A DNA stretch of 30,898 nucleotides from CAYRVX01 sp964642165. GTDB taxonomy: Bacteria; Planctomycetota; Phycisphaerae; SM23-33. Under the pieces are notes generated by a model. The model was given only the letters and a program-made list of their open reading frames with translations. It was not told the DNA's origin and did no database searches. The translations under genes and the position numbers were made by a program. How positions within the stretch are numbered: position 1 is the first letter of the stretch; every line of letters starts with the position of its first letter. Location: assembly GCA_964642165.1 (NCBI GenBank), contig CAZXOC010000057.1:1-30898 (forward strand), given 5' to 3'. Positions 15,106 to 26,000 of the stretch are shown here, piece after piece.

Positions 15106-16917
15106 TCAGGTCAGGCCCAGGACCTTGTCGTAGTTGTGGATGAGGAAGTAGGCGATGCTGGCGCAGGTGACGACGATGCTGATCACCATGGCGGCGTTCC
15201 AGAGCCAGGCCTTCGCGCCGGTCGGCGTGTCGCTGCCGAGGTACTTCCGGCGGTTGTTCATGACGAAGAAGGCGATGTACGCGATCGGCGTCAGGAGGCC
15301 GGCGATGGCCGATGCCCGGATGGCAATCCACCCGTGCATGTACTGCCAGAGCACCGCGCCGAGGAATCCCGGTGCCGGCAGCAGGCACGCCAGCCGGTAC
15401 CTCCAGCCCGACGGCTCGACCCCGAACACCTCGCACACCGCGAAGCCGCAGACCAGCATGTGCAGCGTGATCGTGCTCAGCACCATCCCGAGGATGCCGA
15501 AGCCGAAGATGATCCGCCCGAAGAACGTGCCGACGCCGGCGGCGATCATCTCCGCCCCGCGCGTCGGGGAGACCTTCCTGCCCAGGGGCGGGAGCCAGCT
15601 CGGGTAGGCCGCCGCCAGGAGGGCACGGTTTGCCCGGCGAACTTCCTTGTCGGGCAGCGAGTCGCGATCGCGCTTCAGCAGCTCCGCGATGTCCCGGGGG
15701 ATCGTCACGCCCGCGAAATCGCTCGGGTCGTACAGCCCGCGCGAGGCGATGAGCCCGTTCAGGCCGGCGAGGATGTCTGATTGGGCCTGGTAGGGGACTT
15801 CCTTGACGCTACAGGTCGCCGCGTGCTTTGCCGAGTCGGGCAGGAGCTGCCAGACCCGCTTGCGCGCGGGCGAGTCGGCCTGCCGCAGGGCGGCGCAGAG
15901 CGGGTGCCACTTCTCGGCGGCGATCTCCCTGGCCTGGAGGAACTCCAGCTTCTCGTAGATCGTGCACCCGGCGGCGACGATCATCAGCGAGGTGGCCACC
16001 GTGAACGGGATCAGCATGCCCGTGATGAGCCCGAAGCGCGACAGGCCCCGATGCTCCCGCCCCCAGCCCCGCGCCAGCAGCGTGTAGGGGAACAGGAACG
16101 TCATGTTGATGCCGATGGCCGCCCCGAGCGCGGCCATGAGCGTCTCGATGCCCTTCGGGTCCGTCGGGATCCGCAGCGGCAGGAAGCCCCTGGCCACCTT
16201 GCCCCACTCGATCCTGCCGGCGAGGGTGCTGCGGACGATCACGACGGCGAACGCGGCGATGATCAGCCACACCATCGCCTTCAGCGCGCGCTCGTACAGC
16301 CGGATGCCGCGCCGCCCGCGGGGATAGCTCCACGTGATCGCCGTCGAGACCACCAGGACCACGGCGCCGACGCCCACGAGCAGGGCCGTCTGCGCGCGCC
16401 CGCTGGGCGCCCAGCCGCTCGCCGCCTCGATCATGTTCTCCGTCATGCCGGCGGCCAGGGCATACTGCGGGAAGTGCCAGATCACCGTGGCCGCCAGCGA
16501 GGCGATCGCCCACGCCCAGGCTACCGGGGGCGTGGCGTATCGCTTCATCGCGTCGAACGGTCGCGCGCCCGTCGACAGCGCCTGGTGGGAAATCGCCGCC
16601 AGCACGACGATGCCGAGGATCATCGCCACCGGCTGGACCCACAGCAGCTCGTACCGGAAGAACGCCCCGATGGTGAGCGACGCCCACGCGCTGCCGCCGC
16701 CGAGCGTCAGGGCGCTCTGCAGCCAGGCCGGCCCGGTCTTGCGGCCGTAGCCCATCCACCGGACGTAGAACGGCCTGCCGGCCAGCGTCGCCAGCTCGGC
16801 CTTCTCCCTGGCCAGGGCCTGGGGGTCGGAGGCGGAGAACATCGGCAGCCCGCGGCGGATGTCCGCGCCGCGGTCGGCGCTGACCGTTGGCGGGCCCTTC
16901 GGATCCATCTCGCCCAT
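15106..16917 (-). CDS. NRAMP-like membrane transporter with altered metal-site motifs
   Basis: A 603-residue polytopic membrane protein. I start it at ATG 16917, with GGGAG 6 nt upstream. TGPAWLQSALTLGGGSAWAS (61-80) aligns with NRAMP helix 1. There the metal-binding D-P-G-N is replaced by G-G-G-S (73-76). In helix 6 (GAAIGINMTFLF, 265-276) the M-P-H motif reads G-I-N. A hydrophilic stretch (about 322-455) interrupts the helices, where canonical NRAMPs have a short loop. Length therefore exceeds the usual 400-450 residues. Transport of manganese or iron in the classical way is doubtful; the cargo is unknown. It is upstream of the oxidoreductase in a probable two-gene operon and divergent from the PQQ-repeat gene. 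Confidence 0.85.
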   Translation of the reverse strand: MGEMDPKGPPTVSADRGADIRRGLPMFSASDPQALAREKAELATLAGRPFYVRWMGYGRKTGPAWLQSALTLGGGSAWASLTIGAFFRYELLWVQPVAMILGIVVLAAISHQALSTGARPFDAMKRYATPPVAWAWAIASLAATVIWHFPQYALAAGMTENMIEAASGWAPSGRAQTALLVGVGAVVLVVSTAITWSYPRGRRGIRLYERALKAMVWLIIAAFAVVIVRSTLAGRIEWGKVARGFLPLRIPTDPKGIETLMAALGAAIGINMTFLFPYTLLARGWGREHRGLSRFGLITGMLIPFTVATSLMIVAAGCTIYEKLEFLQAREIAAEKWHPLCAALRQADSPARKRVWQLLPDSAKHAATCSVKEVPYQAQSDILAGLNGLIASRGLYDPSDFAGVTIPRDIAELLKRDRDSLPDKEVRRANRALLAAAYPSWLPPLGRKVSPTRGAEMIAAGVGTFFGRIIFGFGILGMVLSTITLHMLVCGFAVCEVFGVEPSGWRYRLACLLPAPGFLGAVLWQYMHGWIAIRASAIAGLLTPIAYIAFFVMNNRRKYLGSDTPTGAKAWLWNAAMVISIVVTCASIAYFLIHNYDKVLGLT

Positions 16918-16996
16918 GGCCTTCTCCCGCGAGACATGACGGACGTGTACCGTACCGCCTCTGCCCCTGACAGGCAACGGCCGGCCCTTCCCAGCG

Positions 16997-17026
16997 TGGA
17001 CAACCGGGTCCGCGGAGGCCCATAAT
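16997..17026 (+). promoter_or_regulatory. possible promoter of the PQQ-repeat gene
   Basis: TGGACA (16997-17002), an 18-bp spacer and CATAAT (17021-17026) lie in the 162-bp divergent gap. They would start transcription about 46 nt before the ATG at 17080. The match is moderate. I see no equally good promoter for the divergent NRAMP-like gene. Confidence 0.42.
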
Positions 17027-17079
17027 GGCTGCCGTGTTCCGCTTCGGGTGAACGCATGTCCGGGCAGGGAGGACGAAAC

Positions 17080-19712
17080 ATGTCGAGACGGCGAACCGCG
17101 GGGGCCCTGGGCGTTGCGTTGCTTGCTCTTGTGGCGCCGGCGACCGCCCCGGCCGCGGAAGACTGGCCCCAGTTCAAGTACGACGGGCGTCATTCGGGCA
17201 ACGCGCCGGATCGCGAGCTGGCCACGCCCCTCGGGCTCGTCGGCGCCGTGCCGATGACGGACGCCATCTTCACGGCCCCGGTGGTCGCGGGCGGCCGCGT
17301 CTACGTCGTGGACGGCTCGGGCACGGCCTTCTGCATCGACGCCCGGACGCTGCGCGTGGTGTGGAAGCGGCCCACTCGCGGCGGCAAGGCCAACTGCAGC
17401 AACGTCTCGTCGCCGGCGATCGTCGGCGGCAGGCTTCACTTCGGCACGATGGGCGGCTCGTACTACGTGCTGGACGCGGCCGGCGGGACGGTCGTGAAGG
17501 AGATCCGCTGCGGCGAGCCGATCTTCGCCAGTCCCGTGGCGGCGAACGGCCGGGCCTACTTCGCCACGCTCGGCTCGCGGGTCTACGCCGTGACGGGCGA
17601 CGGGACGGTCTGCTGGCAGTGGGACTACGTCCGGGAGAAGCTCGGCTTCCCCGGCGACCGCTGGAGCGCCCGTGCGTGGCTGAAGCACAAGAAGGGCGGG
17701 CGCGTGACGTGGCGGGACCAGTTCTGCTGCTCGCGAGACGTCGTCGTCTCCGGCAAGACGCTCGTGGTTCCGGCGGGCGGCGAGACGCTCTGGCTGAAGG
17801 ACGCGGGCGATCGCGCCGAACTGCTGGCCGTCGGACTCGTGCCCAGCTACAAGGGTCGGGAGTCGCCGGCCACCTTCGGCCTGAGCGCCGATGAGACCGG
17901 CGCCGTCTACCGCCAGTGGCACCGGCGGGACAACACCGGCCGGGTCGAGGTCCTCCGCCTGCGCGACGGCAAGGTCCGGACCGAGCACGTCCGCGGCACG
18001 CAGACCCGCAACGACATGCCCGGGCTGCTGAGCTTCTGTTCGGTGTCCGTGCGCGGCAGCGACGTCTACCGATGCCGGCCCGAGGAGGGCTTCGGCTTCT
18101 GCCGGCACAGCCCCGGCCGCGACAAGCCGGAGTATCTCGGCGGCTACCCGTCCATCTGCCCGCCGATTCTTCTCCGCGACTCGGCCGTATACGGCGGACT
18201 GGACGGGCGGCTATACGTCGTGCCGCTTTCGGGCAAGGGCAAGGTCTGGTCGTTCCAGACCGCCTTCGGCAAGGCCATCGTGGCTCCCGCGGCGGTCTGC
18301 GACGGCCGGGTCTACTTCGGCTGCGAGGACGGCTACCTGTACGTCCTGGGGCCGGATGGGAAGGCCTCCCTGCCGTCGAGGGACCTGGCGCTGTGGGAGA
18401 TCCGCAGCCCGCTGGCGGGCGAGCGCGCCGATCCGCGGTACGACTGGTACACGAACTTCGGCGACTTCGGGAACACGAACGCAACCGACCAGGCGGTCGC
18501 GGCGCCGCTGCGGCTCCAGTGGATCCGCCGCTACGAGGGCACGTTCAAGCACCTGCCCGTCTGCGGGGGCGGGCGGATGTACACCCACACCGCCGAAGGC
18601 CAGATCTTCGCCGTCGAGCAGGAGACGGGGCGCCTGCTCTGGCGGCGGTACTGGCCCGGCGTGCACGTCTCGTACACCTCGCCGCTCTACCACAAGGGGC
18701 GTCTGCTGGTCCCGCAGGCCGGGCTGAAGCGGTCGCGCCTCCGCTGCCTCGACGCGGCCACGGGCAAGCTGCTCTGGGAAGCGCCCTTCACGGGCTCTCC
18801 CAGTTGGAGCCGGGCGCAGCCGCCGGTCGTGCACGGGAAGCTGGCCGTCTACATGTTCGGCACGGGCCGCTATGCCCCCAAAGGGACCGGCATCTACGTC
18901 ATGCGCCACGGGGCGGCCAAGGACAGGCCGGACACCACCGAGGGCTCCGTCAGTTGGCTCTACAGCCACGACAACCCGTTCTACCCGGACAGCCACAAGG
19001 CCATCGTGCAGGCATGGGACCTCGCCACGGGCAACGAGGCGTGGCGGAGGGACTTCTCCCGGTACGGCTCCGGCGGGGATGACGCCAGCCTCTGCCTGAT
19101 GGACGGCAAGCTCTACTACTCCTGCTTCTTCGGCTACGCGGCGAAGCGGAGGGGGCAGCCCGGGCCCACCGGCGTCACGGCGGCGCTGGACCCGACGACG
19201 GGCAAGACCCTGTGGCTGACGACGAAGCACAGCGTCACGGCCGGCTGCACCATCTCCGGGAAGGACGGGCGGCTGTACCTCGGCGGATACAACCCGCCCA
19301 GCGAGAAGACCAAGGACCGCCACGTGTGGTGCCTGGACGCGAAGGACGGCTCGCTCCTCTGGCAGTCCGGGCCGCTGCGCGGGGCCACGAACAACGTGGC
19401 GATCGGCCCGAACTTCGTCTTCACGCATCCCTACGGGCGGAAGAGCTACGTCATCGACAAGGCCACGGGCAGGATCAGGTCCACGCTGGGCATCGGCTAC
19501 GCCTGCACGCGGTTCAGCCTCTCCGGATGGTGCGCCGTCGGCGCGAACATGGACCTGATCGACGTGTCGAAGGGCAACGCCCTGGTCTCCACGGGCCCGC
19601 CCGTGGACGGGCGCGAGTGCGTCGGCGCGGTCGTCTCGAACGGGCGGATCTTCTACACCACCCAGGCCAGCGGGCTGCAGCTCTGCCAGGTCTGGGGCGC
19701 CGAGGCCGCCTC
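17080..19712 (+). CDS. PQQ-binding-like beta-propeller repeat protein (BamB-like), 3' end in assembly gap
   Basis: 877 codons of an exported PQQ-repeat protein are visible before the run of N. The start at 17080 follows GGAGG by 7 nt and gives a signal peptide (MSRRRTAGALGVALLALVAP, then ATAPAAE). WPQFKYDGRHSGN is the common opening of planctomycete PQQ-like propellers. Blade motifs recur, for example FCIDARTLRVVWKRP, YYVLDAAGGTVVKEI, VYAVTGDGTVCWQW, FAVEQETGRLLWRR and RCLDAATGKLLWEAP. The count suggests an eight-bladed propeller or two partial ones. It has no visible catalytic motif or bound-quinone ligands, so an enzyme or a scaffold are both possible. Cysteines are unusually frequent for an exported protein. 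The stop codon lies in or beyond the gap. Confidence 0.9.
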
Positions 19713-19812
19713 NNNNNNNNNNNNNNNNNNNNNNNNNNNNNNNNNNNNNNNNNNNNNNNNNNNNNNNNNNNNNNNNNNNNNNNNNNNNNNNNNNNNNNNN
19801 NNNNNNNNNNNN
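19713..19812. other. assembly gap (100 N)
   Basis: Exactly 100 unknown bases, the usual placeholder for a scaffold gap of unestimated size. It hides the end of the PQQ-repeat gene. The order and distance of what lies on either side depend on scaffolding, not on read-through sequence. Confidence 1.
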
Positions 19813-19900
19813 GCGCCGCGCCGCGGACCGCGTGGATGATCCGGAAGACCCAAGGTTATTGTGTGCCTGCGGATGTGCGCTTCGCGGATTCGGGAAGTTG

Positions 19901-19909
19901 TGGTATGCT
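19901..19909 (+). promoter_or_regulatory. possible extended -10 promoter of the giant surface protein gene
   Basis: TGG-TATGCT (19901-19909) has the form of an extended -10 element, about 115 bp before the ATG at 20030. No good -35 is present at the right distance. The leader ends in AAGGAGGAGAG, a strong ribosome-binding site. Confidence 0.33.
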
Positions 19910-20029
19910 GGTAGATAGACCGGGCGAGGCGACGGCGTGCGGCTGCCTGGGCGCGACCCTCCGCGAGGGGTGTGCCTGTGCCTTGCCGCCACGCACGAGA
20001 CGGGTGACGCAAGGAGGAGAGACGTAACG

Positions 20030-23000
20030 ATGGGTCGTACGAAGACGGGCGGATCGAGCCGCCGGCCGACGCTCGAGCGGCTCGAGCCGCGTCTGCTGCT
20101 TGACGGCCTGACCGATCTCGGGCCGGTGGGCCCTCCCGAGGCGCCGGCGGCGCCTCCCGCCGATCAGCCGGCCGATTTCGTGGACCCCCGCCAGTTGGGC
20201 CCCTCCACGCGCCGCACCGGACTGATCATCTCGGAGATCATGTACCACCCGCCCGAGCCTCACGCGGCGGATCTCGAGTTCGTCGAGCTGACCAACACCG
20301 AGCCCGTGCCTCAGGACATCAGCCGCTTCCGCCTGTCGGGTGAGGCCGACTTCGAGTTCCCCGAGGGAACCGTGATCGGCGGTCTGGAGCGCCTGGTGGT
20401 GGCGGCGGACCCCTCGGCCGTGGAGGCGTTCTACGGCATCACGGGCGTGCTGGGGCCGCTGCCCAACCGGCTGTCCAACGGCGGGGGCGTGGTCCGGCTG
20501 TCCAACCGGATGGGCGCGATCCTGCTGGAGGTGGAGTACTCGGACGCCTATCCCTGGCCCGCGGAGGCCGACGGCGCGGGCCCTTCGCTCGTGCTGGTGC
20601 GGCCGGATTACGGCGAGGACAACGTCGAGGCCTGGGACGCCAGCGCGCGGCTCTACGGGAACCCGGGGCAGAGCAATCCGACCGTTGACGACTCCCTGGC
20701 CAGCGTGGTGGTCAACGAGGTCCTCGCCCACACCGACCTGCCGCAGACCGACTTCGTCGAGCTGTACAACCACAGCACGCAGTCGGTGGACATCGCCGGC
20801 TGCGTGCTCAGCGAGCACCCCGACCCCGGCATCAGCGGCTTCGTCGTGCCGCCGGGCACGATGCTCGGCCCGCGGGGCTTCGTGTCGTTCGACCAGGGCG
20901 AGCTGGGCTTCTCGTTAAGCATGCACGGGGACACGGTCTACCTGTTCAGCCCTGCGGGAGACCGGGTGATCGACGCCGTCCGCTTCGGCGCGCAGGCCAA
21001 CGGCGTGTCGCTCGGTCGGGTCGGCGACGGCGGGCCGGAGATCCGCGTGCTCAGCGGGCTCAGCCCCGGGGAGCCCAACGACGCCCCGGCCGGCCACGAC
21101 ATCGTGATCAACGAGATCATGTATCACCCGATCTCCGAGGACACCGACGACGAGTACGTGGAGCTGTTCAACCGGGGGGGCTCGGAGGTGGTCCTCGACC
21201 ACTGGCGCTTCACCCAGGGCATCCGGTACACGTTTCCCGCCGACACGGTGATCTCGGCAGGGGGGTACCTGGTGGTGGCCAAGGACGCCGCGCGGCTGAT
21301 CGCCGCGCACCCGGGCACGCTGAGCGCCGCCAACACCGTCGGCGACTACAGCGGGAACCTCTCCGACCGCGGCGAGCGCATCGTGCTCGCCAAGCCGGAC
21401 GACCCCGACCTGCCCGACGAGGACTTCGTCGTGGTCGACGAGGTCTGGTACCGCGACGGCGAGAGCTGGGGCGAATGGTCCGACGGCGACGGCAGCAGCC
21501 TCGAGCTCATCGACCCCTACAGCGACAACATGCGGGCGATGAACTGGGCGGACAGCGACGAGACCGCCAAGGCGCCCTGGACGCTGGTGGAGTACACGGG
21601 GGTGCTGGACCACGGCCGCAACGCCGCCAACGAGATCCAGATCCTCCTGGAGGGCCAGGGCGAGTGCCTGCTGGACAACGTGGTGGTCTTCCGCCAGGGC
21701 GAGGGCAACCGGGTGGCCAACGGGACCTTCGAGTCCGGTCTCGGCGGGTGGGTCATCCAGGGCACGCACATCGATTCCCACCTGGAGACCTCCGAGGGCT
21801 ACCAGAGCAGCCGAAGCCTGCACCTCGTCGCGTCGCGGAGGGGGGACAACAGCGCGAACCGCGTCGAGACGGACCTGTCCAGCAGCCTCGCCGGCGGCCA
21901 GACCGCCACGATCCGCGCCCGGGTGCGGTGGCTTCGGGGCTGCCCGGGCATCCTGCTGCGGCTGCACGGCAACTGGCTCGAGGCGCCGGGCGAGATGGAG
22001 GTCCCCGCCGACCTCGGCACGCCGGGGGCGCCGAACAGCCGCTATGCCGCGAACGCCGGGCCCGCCATCTACGACGTGACGCACCGCCCCGTGACCCCGG
22101 CGGCCTACCAGAGCGTGGTGGTCACGGCGCGCGTGGCGGACGTCGACGGGCTCTCGTCGGTCCGGCTGAAGTACAGGAACGACACCGACTCGCCGAGCGT
22201 CGTCCGCACGGTGACGATGAACGACAGCGGCACCGGCGGGGACGCGGTGGCCGAGGACGGCATCTGGAGCGCGACCATCCCGGGCCACGCGACCAACAAG
22301 CTCGTGGCCTTCCACGTCGAGGCGACGGACGTCCACGCTCAGGCGGTGACGAACCGGTTCCCGTCGTCGGCGCCCGGGGAGGAATGTCACGTGATGTTCG
22401 GCCAGGCCGAGCGGACCGGGACATTCGGGACGTACCGCTTCTGGATGACCGAGGCCGACCGCGCTCAGTGGGCGTCGCGCCAGAAGCAGAGCGACCACCC
22501 GGTGCACGGGACGTTCGTCTACGGGGACTTCCGCGCGATCTACAATGCCGGCGCCCGCTTCCGGGGCAGCCCGTTCGTGCGGTCCGCCGGGGACCCGGAG
22601 ACCAAGGACACGAGCTACGTGTTCTACGCGCCCAAGGACAGCCGCCTGCTCGGCTCCACGTCGCTCAACCTCGACCGCCTGGAAGGCGACGACACCAGGC
22701 AGCGGGAGCGCATGAGCCTGTGGCTGGCCGACCAGACGGACACGCCCTTCTTCTACCAGCGCTACGTCCACCTGTTCGTCAACGAGCGCCACAAGGGGAC
22801 GATCTACGGCGATTCCCAGCAGCCGAACGACGACTACGTCGACTACTGGTGGCCGGAGGGCCGGGGCGGGGAGCTGTTCAAGATCGACGACTGGTTCGAG
22901 TTCAACGACAACAGCCAGGTCAGCAAGGAGTTCAACGACAACGGGCAGCTCAGGCTCTACGAGACCACCGGCGGCGAGAAGAAGAAGGCGCGCTACCGGT

Positions 23001-26000
23001 GGAGCTGGCGCAAGGAGCCGGTGACGGGCTGGGACGACGACTACACCAGCTTCTTCGAGCTGGTCGACGCGATGAACCTGAGCTACACGTCGCCGCAGTA
23101 CGCGGCGCTCGCTCCGGCCCTGGTGGACTACGAGGAGTGGATGCACGTCTTCGCCGTCCGCCACATCATTCGCGACTGGGACAGCTACGGGTACAACCGG
23201 GGCAAGAACATGTCGATGTACAAGCCCCTGGACGGCCCGTGGGAGATGATCATGTGGGACCTGGACCACAGTCATCTCACCGGCAGCCCCACCGACAACA
23301 ACCTCTTCAGCATCAACTGCCCCACGATGAAGTACCAGTTCTTCCGGTACCCGACCTTCCTGCGGGCCTATTGGCGGGCGATCAGCGAGACGGCCAACGG
23401 GCCGATGCGCGCGGAGGTCTGCAACCCCCTCATGGACGCCAACTACGCGGCGTTCCAGGCCAACGGGATCTCCGTGACCAGCCCGGACTCCGGGCTCAAG
23501 CAGTGGATCGCCAATCGGCGAACGTGGCTGCTGGGGCAGCTCAACGGCGTGGCCGCGAACTTCGAGATCACCACCAACGGCGGCAACGACCTGAGCACGG
23601 ACCAGCAGGTGCTCACCCTCTCCGGCACCGCGCCCGTCGAGGCGAAGACGATCTGCATCAACGGCAGCCCGGCCCCGGTCACCTTCACGTCGGTCACCGG
23701 ATGGACCGTCGAGATCGGCCTGAGCCCGGGAGACAACGTCCTGACGGTCGAGGGCTTCGACAGCCGGGGCGAGCTCGTGGCCTCCGACACGATCACGGCC
23801 ACGTTCACCGACTCCGGCTCGTCCCCGATCGGGCTGCTCGTGATCAACGAGATCATGTACCACCCCGACGACTCGGACGCCGAGTTCATCGAGATCCACA
23901 ACGCCTCCGACACGCAGGCGTTCGACCTGTCCGGCTGGCGCCTGGACGGGGTCGGCTACACCTTCGTCCCCGGATCGATCCTCCGCGCCGGCGAGTACGT
24001 CGTGCTGGCCGAGAACGCCACGGCCTTCGCCTCGGCGTACGGCGCCGGCGCGTTGGCCGCCGTGGTGGGCGAGTACGGCGAGAACGGGGCCCTGTCCAAC
24101 GGCGGGGAGACCCTCCGGCTGCTGATGCCCGCGGCGGGGGATCGGTGGGCCCCCGTCGACGAGGTCCTCTACGACGACGCTCTGCCCTGGCCGCTCCAGG
24201 CCGACGGCGACGGGCCGTCCCTCCAGCTCATGGACCGGTCGAAGGACAACAACTGGATCGGGAACTGGGCCGTGGACGACGCGGACCCCGCCACGCCGGG
24301 CGAGGCCAACTCGGTGGCCCGCGTGCTGCCCGCCACGCCGCAGATCCGGATCAACGAGCTCCAGGGCGACAATGCCGCCACGCTCGCCGACAACGCGGGC
24401 GACTTCGACCCGTGGATCGAGCTTCTCAACGCCGGGGGGGAGAACGTGCTGGCCGTCGAGGTCCACCAGGCCGATCCGGACGGCGGCGACCTGGCCATGG
24501 AGCTGTCCCTGACGTTCTCCGAGCCGGACGGCAGCGAGGACGTGACGCTGATCGAGAGCGGTTCGGAATGGCGCTATCTCGACGACGGCTCGGACCAGGG
24601 CACGGCCTGGCGGGCGGCGTCCTTCGACGACGAGGAGTGGCTCGGCGGCCCGGCGCGCCTGGGATACGGCGATGCCGTCGAGACGCTGCTGGACGACGGG
24701 GGGGTGCCCACCGACAGGCACATCACGTACTACTTCCGCCGGACGTTCGGCGTGACGGAGCCCTCCAGCTTCACGGCGGCGGACCTGCGCGCCCAGCGGG
24801 ACGACGGGATCGTGGTGTACCTCAACGGCGAGGAGATCTGGCGCGACAACATGCCGAGCGGGGACATCGACTACGAGACGACCTCGCTGACCTACGTGGA
24901 CGGGGACGACGAGACGACGTGGGTCGACGCCGCGCCCGTGCCCGTGGGCCTGCTGGAAGAGGGGCCGAACGTCCTGGCGGTCGAGGTCCACCAGTACGCG
25001 GCCACGGACAGCGACGTGGGGTTCGACCTCGAGCTGATCGGCCACCGCACCATCCACGGTGCGGTGACGGGAATCGTCGCCCCGGACGCGACCTGGACGT
25101 ACTCGGACGACGGCTCCGACCAGGGCACCGAATGGCGCAAGTGCGACTTCGACGACGGCGCCTGGTCCGGGGGCCCGGCGGCACTGGGCTTCGGCGGCGA
25201 CGGCGAGACCACCGGGCTCCAGGCGGGGCACATCACGTACTACTTCCGCCACACGATCGCCATGCAGCAGGCTTCGGCGAGCAACCCCCTGTTGCGCATT
25301 CGCGGCGACGACGGCGCGGTCGTGTACCTGAACGATCAGGAAGTGCTCCGCGTGAACATGCCGGACGGCGAGGTGGACGCCGCCACGCGCGCGCTGGCGC
25401 CGGTCGAGGGAGACGACGAAGCCGAGGTCACCGAAACGGCCCTCGACCCCGACCTGTTCGTGACCGGCGCCGGGCTGGACAACCTCCAGGACTGCTACCT
25501 GACCGACGACTACACGGACCTGACGAAGTGGGGCTTCCCCGCGGGCGCGTCGCTGGCCGGCGGCGAGTATCTGCTGGTGTGGGCCGACGGCGAGACGGGA
25601 GAGCAGACGCCCGGCAACCTGCACGCGAGCTTCGCCATGGACGCCCTGCCGGGCTCGCTCGCGCTGGTGTGGCTCCTCGACGGGACCCCCATCGTCGTGG
25701 ACTATGTCGATTACGACTTCACCCTGGCCGACCGGTCCTCGGGCCGCTGGCCCAACGGCGAGGGCGACGCGTACCCGATGGTCAGCCCCACCCCGCGCCA
25801 GCCCAACAGCGGCCCGTACGTCGGCGCGGTCGTGGTCAGCGAGATTCACTACAACCCCGAGGACTCCGACGACCTGGAATTCATCGAACTCTACAACCGC
25901 AGCGGCGCGCCGGTGGACCTGTGGGAGACCTTCGACTCGCAGGACTACTCCTGGCAGCTCGAGGGCTTCGGCTTTCCGGCCGACACGACGCTGGCGGCGG

